A DNA stretch of 64,000 nucleotides, taken from assembly GCA_902756345.1 (NCBI GenBank), contig CACVQR010000001.1, positions 332,371 through 396,370 of the forward strand, read 5' to 3'. Under the pieces are notes generated by a model. The model did not search any database. It was not told where the DNA came from and saw nothing but the letters and a program-made list of their open reading frames with translations. Position 1 is the first letter of the stretch. The number at the start of each line of letters is the position of its first letter. Below are positions 32,737 to 40,523 of the stretch, in pieces. The stretch comes from Fibrobacter succinogenes (lineage in GTDB: Bacteria > Fibrobacterota > Fibrobacteria > Fibrobacterales > Fibrobacteraceae). The translations under genes and the position numbers were made by a program.

Positions 32737-33213
32737 ATGAAACTTGCTCGGTTGGCATCTACAGGGATATTGGCCTTGGCAGCTTACGGTATGCTGCTCG
32801 GGGCCTCTGCATTTGCCGAAAACGGCAAGCCGGCCGAAACGAAATCGGCAGTGCAAAAGCCCGAACCAGGTTCCCCGGGCGACACGCTCACGCGCGAAGA
32901 TGCCCGCATGGCGCTGCTTGTGTACAAGTTGCTCGACAAAGACGGCAAAATCAAGGGCGCGAACCTTGAACGCGGCGAAGAGCTCTTCATGCAAAACTGC
33001 AGACCGTGCCACGGCAACGACGGCAGGCGCTTCAACTTTTCCCCCTATTACGAAAAGCCGGCTTTCCTCGGAGACCGAGCCCGCGAAGAAATGCCGACTT
33101 TCTGGTATCATGTCAACTTTGGCGATAGCGAACGCGGCATGGCCGCCTACATCGACGAATTCACGCTAGAAGAACTCATCGACATTGCAGGCTTTGCCCA
33201 AACGCTGCCGTAA
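32737..33213 (+). CDS. Exported c-type cytochrome, mono-heme
   Basis: The 158-residue protein has a signal peptide (LASTGILALAAYGMLLGASAFA), then a Pro/Lys linker and a class I cytochrome c-like domain. It has the heme motif FMQNCRPCHGNDGRR (CxxCH, about residue 90). A Met that may serve as the sixth ligand follows in SERGMAAYIDEF or EEMPTFWYH. The last helix is LEELIDIAGFAQTLP. Such domains carry electrons or form subunits of terminal enzymes. No partner oxidoreductase or heme-ligation gene is nearby. ATG 32737 was chosen over TTG 32728. Confidence 0.85.
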   Translation: MKLARLASTGILALAAYGMLLGASAFAENGKPAETKSAVQKPEPGSPGDTLTREDARMALLVYKLLDKDGKIKGANLERGEELFMQNCRPCHGNDGRRFNFSPYYEKPAFLGDRAREEMPTFWYHVNFGDSERGMAAYIDEFTLEELIDIAGFAQTLP

Positions 33214-35103
33214 TCACTGCGGCTGGCGGCCGTTATAGACCTTGACTTCTTGAATAAACGAAAGTTCCAACAATTCGGGGACTTCGCTTCCGTACGGTTG
33301 AATCTCAATTGTCTGCGGGGACTTCGCAAGCTTCAATGCATGCACAAAGAAGCTTCTTTCGACTTCGTTGTCGCCACGCTTGGTCGGGTTCTTGACCTTG
33401 GCCCCAATGAGAGCGCCCACGGTCTTTGCATAGCGCAACACCTTCACCAAGTCAAACGTGCTCAACTTCTGGTAGTTGTTGCCGTACTTCGTCGAATTGA
33501 GCGCCGTCTGCAAGGTTTCCGAATTGGCGGTGTCCTTGAGTTCGTAATCCGGAGCCTTCGCTTCGGGCCAGGCGACCACAAAATCCTTGCGCCATTCTTC
33601 GGTCGGAGCGCTCGAGCGATTCTCGTTCTTGCGTTCCACGAACGGGCAATAGCCGTAGTTCGTAAGAATTTCAAAGGCGCGCGATTCCATTTCGGGCTTG
33701 AGCACAAAACCGTAGCCGGCAATGTACTCGTTGGCGCATTCCATGAACTGCGGGAACCTGGAAAGTTCGTTCAACACGTCGGCATTTTCGATTTTGAGCA
33801 AGCGAACCGTCTGCACGCGGGCGCCGTAATAAGACGTATTCCATTCGGTAATCGTCGATTCCACGTTGACCGGCGGCTTAATCCAACCCTTGAAGTTTTC
33901 GATTTCGGATTCGGCAATACCGCACTTGAGACCGCGGAGATAGCTTTCGCGATTCAGCGAGAAGCGCAAATACACTTCATCGTTTTCAACCTTCGCAAGG
34001 CAGGCAAGCATCAAAAGCACGCGCGGCGAGGTTCCGGTCGAAGCGATCAATTCAAAGTTCGGCAAGCAAGAGATATTCTGTTCCGGCACCGACGCAATCG
34101 ACGATTCCAGCCAGTCGCGGCCGGCCTGTTCAAGCGTAACAGCCGCCACCTTGCCGCCCACCATGGTAAAGCGGACAAGGCCCAAGAGCCAAAGTTCGCG
34201 CAGCGGACGCGGCAAGTATTCCCAGGCAATCAGGCCATCTTTTTCTTGCAGGCGGAACGTCGGATCCAGCACCCAGAAAATAGAAGAAGCAAAGAGAGCC
34301 GTACGCGGCTTGTCGAGCATTCGAAGCAAACGCACGCAATGGCTGCGGTCGCCGCGGAAACGTTCCTTGAGCCACCAGGAAACCAAGTCCTGATGCAGGC
34401 GGAAACCGTTCTTGCGGATAAATTCAAGAGCCTTCTCTGTAGGGACAAGGCATGCGTCTTCCTGTTCCAGCCAACCGTTACCGGTCAGGAAACTGAAAAT
34501 CAGGGAGACTTCGTTTTCGGCAGTCTTTTCGGAGATGCGCCTTGCAGAAGCAAACGCTTCGGTGCAAATCTGGTAGCTGCGACGGTGCAATGCATTGCTG
34601 TTATTGACTTTCAGGTCGCCGGTCATGGCCAAGGCGAGCACTTCGCAAATATGCCAGTCAATCAGGTTCTGGTAGAACAAGTCCGCACCCTTTACAGCGG
34701 GAGCTTCCACAAGCGGTTCATCAAAGATACCGAGGAAGTTCGCAAAGCCGTAATACACCGAGGTGCTTGTAGACGGACTGCGCCAGAGCACATACTCGCG
34801 GCACATTTCGAGCAAGAAGGTCTGCAGGTCGCGGCACTTGCTCACAGGAACCGTCAGTCGAAGTTCGTTAAAGGTAAGACCTCTAGATGCACTATTGTAA
34901 ATCAAAGTCATGCAGTGGCGCTGCCACGGTTCCATTTTCTGGAACAGGCCTGCGACACGTTCTTTGTCGTTATAAAAACCGAGCGTTTCATCTTGGATGA
35001 GGGCGTTGTTCAACAGACCCTTGTGGCCAAAAGCCTTCGCATGAGCATTGCGAAGCAGCGGCTTGGACATCCCTTCAAAAAAAGCATTCAAATCAAACAT
35101 CAA
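33214..35103 (-). CDS. XPB/Ssl2-like N-terminal (Helicase_C_3) domain protein
   Basis: The 629-residue soluble protein contains about residues 350-450 reading SCLPNFELIASTGTSPRVLL, EVYLRFSLNRESYLRGLKCG and WIKPPVNVESTITEW. This matches the Helicase_C_3 pattern (QPDFEI..., YRLT-ES...L--G, PQNVEYTIEEW) found in bacterial proteins related to the XPB/Ssl2 N-terminal region. No helicase motor (Walker A or DExx) is visible. The rest is a series of winged-helix-like segments. A DNA-repair or transcription-linked role is inferred only. The stop abuts that of the cytochrome gene. Confidence 0.65.
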   Translation of the reverse strand: MMFDLNAFFEGMSKPLLRNAHAKAFGHKGLLNNALIQDETLGFYNDKERVAGLFQKMEPWQRHCMTLIYNSASRGLTFNELRLTVPVSKCRDLQTFLLEMCREYVLWRSPSTSTSVYYGFANFLGIFDEPLVEAPAVKGADLFYQNLIDWHICEVLALAMTGDLKVNNSNALHRRSYQICTEAFASARRISEKTAENEVSLIFSFLTGNGWLEQEDACLVPTEKALEFIRKNGFRLHQDLVSWWLKERFRGDRSHCVRLLRMLDKPRTALFASSIFWVLDPTFRLQEKDGLIAWEYLPRPLRELWLLGLVRFTMVGGKVAAVTLEQAGRDWLESSIASVPEQNISCLPNFELIASTGTSPRVLLMLACLAKVENDEVYLRFSLNRESYLRGLKCGIAESEIENFKGWIKPPVNVESTITEWNTSYYGARVQTVRLLKIENADVLNELSRFPQFMECANEYIAGYGFVLKPEMESRAFEILTNYGYCPFVERKNENRSSAPTEEWRKDFVVAWPEAKAPDYELKDTANSETLQTALNSTKYGNNYQKLSTFDLVKVLRYAKTVGALIGAKVKNPTKRGDNEVERSFFVHALKLAKSPQTIEIQPYGSEVPELLELSFIQEVKVYNGRQPQ

Positions 35104-35140
35104 ATCAACCTTTATTGGGGAGCCAAATATAGTAAAAAAT

Positions 35141-36043
35141 TCACCTTAACGGATTCTTACGTTTCTCCGTCCTTTTCAATAAGCCCGTCAAAAAAAGGAA
35201 AAATCTTTCTGAACGCGAATTGTCCTGCTTGTTCCGGCGCAGCGTAATCACGATATCGCGCTTGAATTCGGCATCTGTAATTTTCAGCAGGCGTATCCGG
35301 CGGTTATTCACGCGACCCCAAGAATATTCGGGCCAGAATCCTACACCGATTCCGCTGGCGATAGCATCCTTTACGGCAAGGGCGTTATCGCTTTCAAAAA
35401 TAATATGAGTCTTAAAGCCCACGCGTTCACAATATTCATTACAGATATTGCGCAATTGCTTGGATCCATAAAGCCCGATAAAGTTCGTCTCTTGCAATTC
35501 CTTTAAACTGATGCTGTCACGCTTGCGGTACTGCGCCACATTCGGAACTGCCAGGAATATGTTTTCGGAGCAGACAAAACTTTCTTCGTCCCCGGAACTG
35601 TATTTTTGCGCAGACGCCTTGTAGTCTGCATATGTGCGAACGCAAATATCATAAAGCGTCGTTTCTTCGTTCTGCACCAAGTTGAATCGTAAGTCCGGAT
35701 CATTCTGCTTGTACAGGATAACCGCATTGGTCACAAACGTCGAAGCCGCCAGGACATTCAGGTTCAAAGTCGCAGATTGTTCGTTTTCCATAGCACGTAA
35801 CTGCGCCGGAAGCGCTTCGATATCCTCGTAAAGCGGTTTCACTTTCTTATAAAAATATTCCCCGACTTCGGTCAGCTTGATGTTTCTTCCCTGCGTTTTG
35901 AAGAGCCTTACGCCGAGTTCGTCTTCGAGTTTATGCAAGGCGTGCGTGAGCGCAGGCTGCACAATACATAGGGTTTTCGCACTTTGCGTGACATGCTCCG
36001 TGCGGGCCACCTCCAAGAAATATTTCAAATGAGTAAGTTCCAT
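35141..36043 (-). CDS. LysR-family transcriptional regulator
   Basis: An N-terminal winged helix is present (ELTHLKYFLEVARTEHVTQS, then LCIVQPALTHALHKLEDELG, residues 2-45), followed by a periplasmic-binding-like effector domain (about 90-290). It is transcribed divergently from the FISUMP/transporter genes. A perfect dyad with the LysR T-N11-A pattern lies between them at 36064..36088. It probably regulates those genes and itself in response to a small molecule, perhaps the transporter's substrate. Confidence 0.92.
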   Translation of the reverse strand: MELTHLKYFLEVARTEHVTQSAKTLCIVQPALTHALHKLEDELGVRLFKTQGRNIKLTEVGEYFYKKVKPLYEDIEALPAQLRAMENEQSATLNLNVLAASTFVTNAVILYKQNDPDLRFNLVQNEETTLYDICVRTYADYKASAQKYSSGDEESFVCSENIFLAVPNVAQYRKRDSISLKELQETNFIGLYGSKQLRNICNEYCERVGFKTHIIFESDNALAVKDAIASGIGVGFWPEYSWGRVNNRRIRLLKITDAEFKRDIVITLRRNKQDNSRSERFFLFLTGLLKRTEKRKNPLR

Positions 36044-36063
36044 ACAATTTTCTTATCTAAAAC

Positions 36064-36088
36064 AATTCATCAAAAATATTGATGAATT
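36064..36088. promoter_or_regulatory. Perfect dyad, probable LysR operator
   Basis: Arms AATTCATCAA and TTGATGAATT flank AAATA. The centre TCAAAAATATTGA fits the T-N11-A consensus of LysR-type boxes. It is 21 bp upstream of lysR and 73 bp upstream of the FISUMP gene. Confidence 0.65.
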
Positions 36089-36161
36089 AAATATAAATAA
36101 TCTATTAGACAATATGAATCGCCGGTTCTAAATTTGCACACGAAAACAACAAGGAGTACTT

Positions 36162-36728
36162 ATGAAACCGACATTCAAGACCATCGCACTCACCACCATT
36201 ACACTGGGCGCCGCCGCAATTCTCTCGGCATGCGACCAGGCAAACACCTGCAAGTACGATGAAGCCGCCAACACGCTTTCCTGCTCCGAAAAGACTTACA
36301 AGACCGCAAACCTCGGCGGTAAAGTCTGGATGGCTGAAAACATTGCCGCCTACATTCCCGACTCCAGTGTCTGCTACGGCAACGAACACGTGAACTGCGA
36401 AAACATGGGAAGACTCTACACCTGGAGCGCCTCGATGACAGGTCTCTGTCCGAAAGGCTGGACACTCCCCTCGCAGGAGGATTTCAGGAAGGCCTTTGGC
36501 GGAGCCACTTCGGCAACACTCAAGGAAAGCGCCTCCTTCAACATGCAATTCGCCGGTTTCCGCTATTTTGACGGCAAATTCGCCGACAAGGGCGCAAGCG
36601 CAAGCTTCTGGACAAGCGACAGCTACGACGATTCCAGAGCCTACCTCGTCCGCGCCACCGATTCGACCATCACTTACGAGCACTTCAACAAGAACATTGC
36701 CGCCTCGGTCCGTTGCGTAAAAGAGTAA
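36162..36728 (+). CDS. FISUMP-domain lipoprotein
   Basis: The signal ends with lipobox LSAC (about residues 21-24). The FISUMP signature follows: KTANLGGKVWMAENIAAYIP, GRLYTWSASMTGLCPKGWTL, PSQEDFRKAFGG, and near the end ASFWTSDSYDDSRAYLVR and SVRCVKE. This large paralogous family is named from Fibrobacter succinogenes and its function is unknown; Cys pairs suggest an extracytoplasmic lectin-like fold. The Shine-Dalgarno AAGGAG lies 6 nt before the ATG. The transporter gene starts 21 bp downstream and is probably co-transcribed. Confidence 0.92.
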   Translation: MKPTFKTIALTTITLGAAAILSACDQANTCKYDEAANTLSCSEKTYKTANLGGKVWMAENIAAYIPDSSVCYGNEHVNCENMGRLYTWSASMTGLCPKGWTLPSQEDFRKAFGGATSATLKESASFNMQFAGFRYFDGKFADKGASASFWTSDSYDDSRAYLVRATDSTITYEHFNKNIAASVRCVKE

Positions 36729-36749
36729 ATTTGATGACGGAGGGATAAA

Positions 36750-38432
36750 ATGACCTGGCTAATCGATTTATTCGCAAAGCCCTCGGTAGGGCAACAAGTA
36801 TTGGCAATCGCGCTCACCGCCGCACTCGGCCTCATGATCGGAAAAATCAAGGTCAAGGGAATCGCGCTCGGTAGCGCAGGCGCGCTTTTTGTGGGCATTG
36901 GCCTTGGCCACCTGGGACTCCGTGTCGAACCGAACGTTCTCCACTTCATTCAGGAATTCGGCTTGATTCTGTTTGTCTACACCATAGGCATGCAGGTGGG
37001 CCCCGGATTCATGGATTCCATTCGCCGTCATGGCCTTGTACTGAATATCCTTTCGACAAGCATTGTGCTACTCGGCGTTATTGTAACGCTCTGTCTGTAC
37101 TTCTTTACAGATATGCATAACAACGTACCCGTACTCATAGGAATGCTTTGTGGCGCAGTCACAAACACGCCTTCCCTTGGAGCCGCCAACTCAGCCTTTG
37201 CCGCGGCCGGGGTGGATACATCTCTCACGGGTATCGGGTACGCTGTTGCATATCCGTTCGGCGTTATCGGAATTATTTTGGTCATGATTCTTGTGCGCCT
37301 CGTCTTTAGGCAAGACCCCGCGAAGGCAGCCGAAAATTATACGGCAGAAATCGCCGCCCACAGCAAAGAAATTGAATCTTGCAGTCTTACCGTCGAAAAC
37401 CAGAACCTTTACGGAATCCAGCTCAAGGACATTCCGAACCTGATTTCGAGCGGAGTCGTCGTCACCCGCCTCTTGCGCGGCGAAAGCATTTTTACCCCGA
37501 ACGGGAGTACGGTGATTGAACAAGGCGACAAGCTGCACATTGTGGGCATGCCCGAAGCCGTTTGCGCCATGGAAAAAATTATCGGCAAGCGTCTGGAAAA
37601 ACCGATTACGCTTGAAACCAGCAACACCGACAAGAAGATTGTCGTCAAGACGATTTTGGTGACCAACAAAAAGATTCTCGGCCGCACCATCGGTTCCTTG
37701 GCTCTTGCGGAACGCTACGGCGTAAACATCAGCCGCGTCACGCGCAGTGGATTCAAGTTTACAGGCCGCCTCGATTTGAGAATCAAGTTCGCCGACAAGC
37801 TTATGGTTGTTGGCACCGCCGAAGGCATCGAGGCCGCCGAGAAGGAACTGGGCAATTCGCTCACCGCTCTTGACCACCCCGAAATTCTCCCCGCCTTCCT
37901 GGGCATTTTCCTCGGAGTCATCGTGGGCAGCATTCCTATCGCGATCCCCGGAATGCCTACCCCGCTCAAGCTCGGTCTTGCCGGCGGTCCATTGATTGTC
38001 GCCATCCTCCTCAGCCGCAAGCGCAAAATCGGCCCGCTGAACTTCTTCATGGCAAACAGCGCGAACCTCATGCTCCGCGAATTCGGCCTCACGCTTTTCT
38101 TAAGCTGCGTCGGTTTGAATGCAGGAATCAAGTTCTTCGATGTTCTCTTGAACGGTGACGGTCTCCACTATATGGCGCTGGCAACCCTCATCACCTTCTT
38201 GCCGCTTGCCATTGTCGCTACCGTCGGCCACCTGGTTTTCAAAGTCAACTACCTTTCGCTCTGCGGCGTACTTGCAGGCGCCACCACCGACCCGCCCGCA
38301 CTCGCATTTGCCAACGGCCAAGCGAACAGCGAAGCAGTCAACATCGGCTACGCCTCCGTTTACCCTCTCACCATGCTGCTAAGAATCTTAAGCGGCCAGG
38401 TGCTCGCGATACTCCTGCTGCAAGCGATGTAA
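36750..38432 (+). CDS. AspT/YbjL-like transporter with two TrkA-C domains
   Basis: The 560-residue membrane protein has paired AspT-like membrane domains (residues 8-185 and 385-555). Each has a family motif: FGLILFVYTIGMQVGPGF near residue 70 and FGLTLFLSCVGLNAGIKF near residue 450. Between them are two TrkA-C/RCK-C domains (about 205-290 and 295-375: IEQGDKLHIVGMPEAV, IKFADKLMVVGTAEGI). This matches the aspartate:alanine exchanger family (YidE/YbjL). Substrate is unknown; a dicarboxylate or amino acid is likely. The Shine-Dalgarno GGAGGG lies 6 nt before the ATG. Confidence 0.88.
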   Translation: MTWLIDLFAKPSVGQQVLAIALTAALGLMIGKIKVKGIALGSAGALFVGIGLGHLGLRVEPNVLHFIQEFGLILFVYTIGMQVGPGFMDSIRRHGLVLNILSTSIVLLGVIVTLCLYFFTDMHNNVPVLIGMLCGAVTNTPSLGAANSAFAAAGVDTSLTGIGYAVAYPFGVIGIILVMILVRLVFRQDPAKAAENYTAEIAAHSKEIESCSLTVENQNLYGIQLKDIPNLISSGVVVTRLLRGESIFTPNGSTVIEQGDKLHIVGMPEAVCAMEKIIGKRLEKPITLETSNTDKKIVVKTILVTNKKILGRTIGSLALAERYGVNISRVTRSGFKFTGRLDLRIKFADKLMVVGTAEGIEAAEKELGNSLTALDHPEILPAFLGIFLGVIVGSIPIAIPGMPTPLKLGLAGGPLIVAILLSRKRKIGPLNFFMANSANLMLREFGLTLFLSCVGLNAGIKFFDVLLNGDGLHYMALATLITFLPLAIVATVGHLVFKVNYLSLCGVLAGATTDPPALAFANGQANSEAVNIGYASVYPLTMLLRILSGQVLAILLLQAM

Positions 38433-38575
38433 CTGATTTGAGCAATCGAGCCGAACGGTCTTTGTGAGCAGCAAGCGACTCGTATTGACGAGTCGTGGTT
38501 GCGAGAGTGAGGCGGCATCACATTTTTATTTGTGCGATAGAGCCGAACGGTCTTTTAAGTACTCCATCGAACACA
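38433..38575. other. Intergenic stretch with a duplicated motif and hairpin
   Basis: GAGCCGAACGGTCTTT occurs twice at 38448..38463 and 38540..38555, 92 bp apart. Between them lies a hairpin with arms CGACTCGT and ACGAGTCG around ATTG (38476..38495). No frame is credible. It precedes the double terminator region. Confidence 0.55.
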
Positions 38576-38601
38576 AAACGACCCCCCTCCGGGGGTCGTT
38601 T
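38576..38601 (+). terminator. Terminator of the transporter operon (bidirectional form)
   Basis: AAACGACCCCC pairs with GGGGGTCGTTT around a short loop. It lies 144 nt after the transporter stop. The A/T flanks allow function on both strands. Confidence 0.65.
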
Positions 38602-38610
38602 CCTGCATGC

Positions 38611-38637
38611 AAAAAAGCTCCCCAGAACGGGGAGCCT
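38611..38637 (-). terminator. Terminator of the PADPAAET-repeat lipoprotein gene
   Basis: On the minus strand GCTCCCC pairs with GGGGAGC around GTTCT, followed by six T, 21 nt past the stop at 38658. Confidence 0.82.
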
Positions 38638-38657
38638 TTTCGTTGCTCACATTTTTA

Positions 38658-39317
38658 TTAGTTCACCGGGCAAGCTTCAACCCATTCGCCCGCGATCGTT
38701 GCGCACTGTTCCTGGGTAACCGGAATGCATTCAGCCATATCCGGAATATCGCTTGCCATGTAGCAGGTTGCACCACCAGCAGCCGGGCCAGCCGGGTCAG
38801 CCGGAGTTTCAGCGGCAGGATCGGCCGGAGTTTCGGCAGCCGGGTCAGCCGGAGTTTCGGCAGCCGGGTCAGCCGGAGTTTCAGCAGCCGGGTCGGCCGG
38901 AGTTTCGGCAGCCGGGTCAGCCGGAGTTTCAGCAGCAGGGTCAGCCGGAGTTTCAGCGGCCGGGTCAGCCGGAGTTTCAGCGGCCGGGTCAGTCGGAGTT
39001 TCAGCAGCCGGATCGGCCGGAGTTTCAGCAGCAGGAGCAGCATTTTCGCAACCCTTAACCGGAGTATCCTGACCCATAATCATCATATTCCACTGAGTAC
39101 CATTGCACTGATAGTAGTCATTGTAATCTTCGGTAAGAACCTTAGCGCAAAGATTCTGAGTCGGAGAGCACGGAATCTTGTCAATATCCATAAAGGTCTT
39201 GACGCTAGCCGGGGCGACATCATAGGACGGACCAGAAGAAGAGCTATCGTCACCGCAACCCACGAGAGCGGTCATAGCAAGAGCAGCAACAGGAAGAATA
39301 ACTTTTTTAGTAAACAT
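38658..39317 (-). CDS. Lipoprotein with ten PAAETPAD octapeptide repeats
   Basis: The lipobox LVGC is at residues 18-21, followed by GDDSSSS, a ~70-residue Cys-containing region (IPCSPTQNLCAKVLTED ... YYQCNG) and ten tandem PAAETPAD repeats. One variant reads PTD. A short Cys-containing C-terminal segment (ATCYMASDIP ... QEQCATIAGEW) ends it. The repeats form a rigid Pro-rich spacer that would hold the ends apart on the cell surface. No family is recognised. Shine-Dalgarno AAGGAG lies 7 nt before the ATG. Confidence 0.8.
   Translation of the reverse strand: MFTKKVILPVAALAMTALVGCGDDSSSSGPSYDVAPASVKTFMDIDKIPCSPTQNLCAKVLTEDYNDYYQCNGTQWNMMIMGQDTPVKGCENAAPAAETPADPAAETPTDPAAETPADPAAETPADPAAETPADPAAETPADPAAETPADPAAETPADPAAETPADPAAETPADPAGPAAGGATCYMASDIPDMAECIPVTQEQCATIAGEWVEACPVN
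38790..39036 (-). repeat. 24-bp tandem repeat encoding PAAETPAD
   Basis: About ten near-identical 24-bp units are in frame, so slippage would change linker length without breaking the frame. Confidence 0.85.
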
Positions 39318-39344
39318 TTTGTCTCCTTATAATGAATTAGGTTG

Positions 39345-39481
39345 TCCCTAATATATATCCAATTTTTTCTAAATGGTTGCTTTTTTTAAACAAAAAATGA
39401 TTTTTGTTGTGTTACAAAACAACGATTTTTGCAAACAACGCCGTTTTGTAAACGTCTGTATACAAAATAGCGCTGTTTTTC
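39345..39481. other. AT-rich intergenic tract
   Basis: Very AT-rich sequence with poly-T and AAAACAACGATTTTTGCAAA-like near-repeats lies between two minus-strand lipoprotein genes. It holds the promoter of the 39317 gene. No gene is seen. Confidence 0.4.
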
Positions 39482-40306
39482 TTATTCTGCCAGTTCGTGA
39501 ATCATTTCGCAATCAATGTAGCTGCCAGGATAAACATAATACTGTATCCCGTCAATGACATCGTCACACCTTGTTCCACCTGCCGGGCACTCTGCCGCAA
39601 TAACGGCATCATCATCATCGCAATCAGAAGGTTGATACCTGTCTGACGGAAACACGCCACAAAGTTCAGCGTCATAGCATGCAAAAGAACCACCACTCGA
39701 AGCAACTACAGGATCCGTTTCTTTTTTGTCACCAGAATTTTTATCAGACGGCGTGACATCTTTTAGCTCGTTGTCGTCCTCGTCTTCCATGAGTTCGGCA
39801 CAGCTAAAGTTTGCAAATAAAGCGCCATAGTAATAAACCTTGGCCGAGTCCGTTCCGTTTTTGTCCGTGTCGGAACAGACCTTTGTTGCTCCGGACGGGC
39901 AGCCATTCCCCAATGAGGCAGAAACAACCATCCCCTCGGCACCTTCAGCTTCCGTCGTGCATATCATCCTCACGGAATCGGCAAAGGCCATATTAGCCTC
40001 GATGCAGGAGCGAGTCCTAAAGGCATCGCCCATTTGGTAATAGCACGAAATCAAGCCCGTAGAACCATCATACGTATCTTGATTAGAATCCTGCTTAGCA
40101 GGTTCATCTTTCCCTGTCGAATTGTCCGGCGTAGAAACGGCATTCTCGAAATTCTTTTCAACGGAATCAGGTTCCGTTGTATTATTGGCATACCACTTGG
40201 TATTATCGCGGTTGACATTGGCTTCGGTAGAGCTGTCGCTATCGCAACCGAAAAGGGCCACAAGCGCAAATGCAGCGACAGGCATTAAATATTTCAAATG
40301 TTTCAT
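39482..40306 (-). CDS. Lipoprotein of unknown function
   Basis: The signal ends in lipobox LFGC (residues 18-21), followed by DSDSS and an Asp/Asn/Ser-rich linker. The mature protein has about ten Cys residues in pairs (LISCYYQMGDAFRTRSC, GNGCPSGATKVCSD, FACYDAELCGVF), suggesting a disulfide-stabilised surface protein. A small Cys unit recurs (C-P-x-G-x-x-x-C at GCPSGATKVC and, similarly, ECPAGGTRC). No named domain is recognised. Its genetic context next to another Cys-containing lipoprotein suggests related roles. Confidence 0.75.
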   Translation of the reverse strand: MKHLKYLMPVAAFALVALFGCDSDSSTEANVNRDNTKWYANNTTEPDSVEKNFENAVSTPDNSTGKDEPAKQDSNQDTYDGSTGLISCYYQMGDAFRTRSCIEANMAFADSVRMICTTEAEGAEGMVVSASLGNGCPSGATKVCSDTDKNGTDSAKVYYYGALFANFSCAELMEDEDDNELKDVTPSDKNSGDKKETDPVVASSGGSFACYDAELCGVFPSDRYQPSDCDDDDAVIAAECPAGGTRCDDVIDGIQYYVYPGSYIDCEMIHELAE

Positions 40307-40343
40307 TAGAACTCCTTGTATAACTCTTCAAACTAAATATAAA

Positions 40344-40370
40344 CAAAAAACCCTGATTTACATCAGGGGA
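40344..40370 (-). terminator. Rho-independent terminator downstream of prs
   Basis: On the minus strand CCCTGAT pairs with ATCAGGG around GTAA, followed by TTTTTT. It lies about 155 nt past the prs stop and just before the next lipoprotein start. The gap between (40371..40523) has a hairpin CAACAGGC-ATATA-GCCTGTTG and two copies of GTTGCTCACTTCTTA. Confidence 0.75.
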
Positions 40371-40523
40371 ATTCAATCTTTTTAAAGTTCGCTTTATTCG
40401 TTGCTCACTTCTTAAATTTATGCCGAGCGTAGGCAACAGGCATATAGCCTGTTGTCAGAGCGAAGGGTGAGCAACGAGTGACTAATCCTTTTGGAGTTCT
40501 CACATTTCGTTGCTCACTTCTTA

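Noticed and set aside
33250..35247. 665-residue plus-strand frame
   Set aside because: Antisense to the Helicase_C_3 protein; it has no signal, motif or ribosome site.
38607..39332. Ser/Arg/Gly-rich plus-strand frame
   Set aside because: Complement of the 24-bp repeats in the lipoprotein gene.
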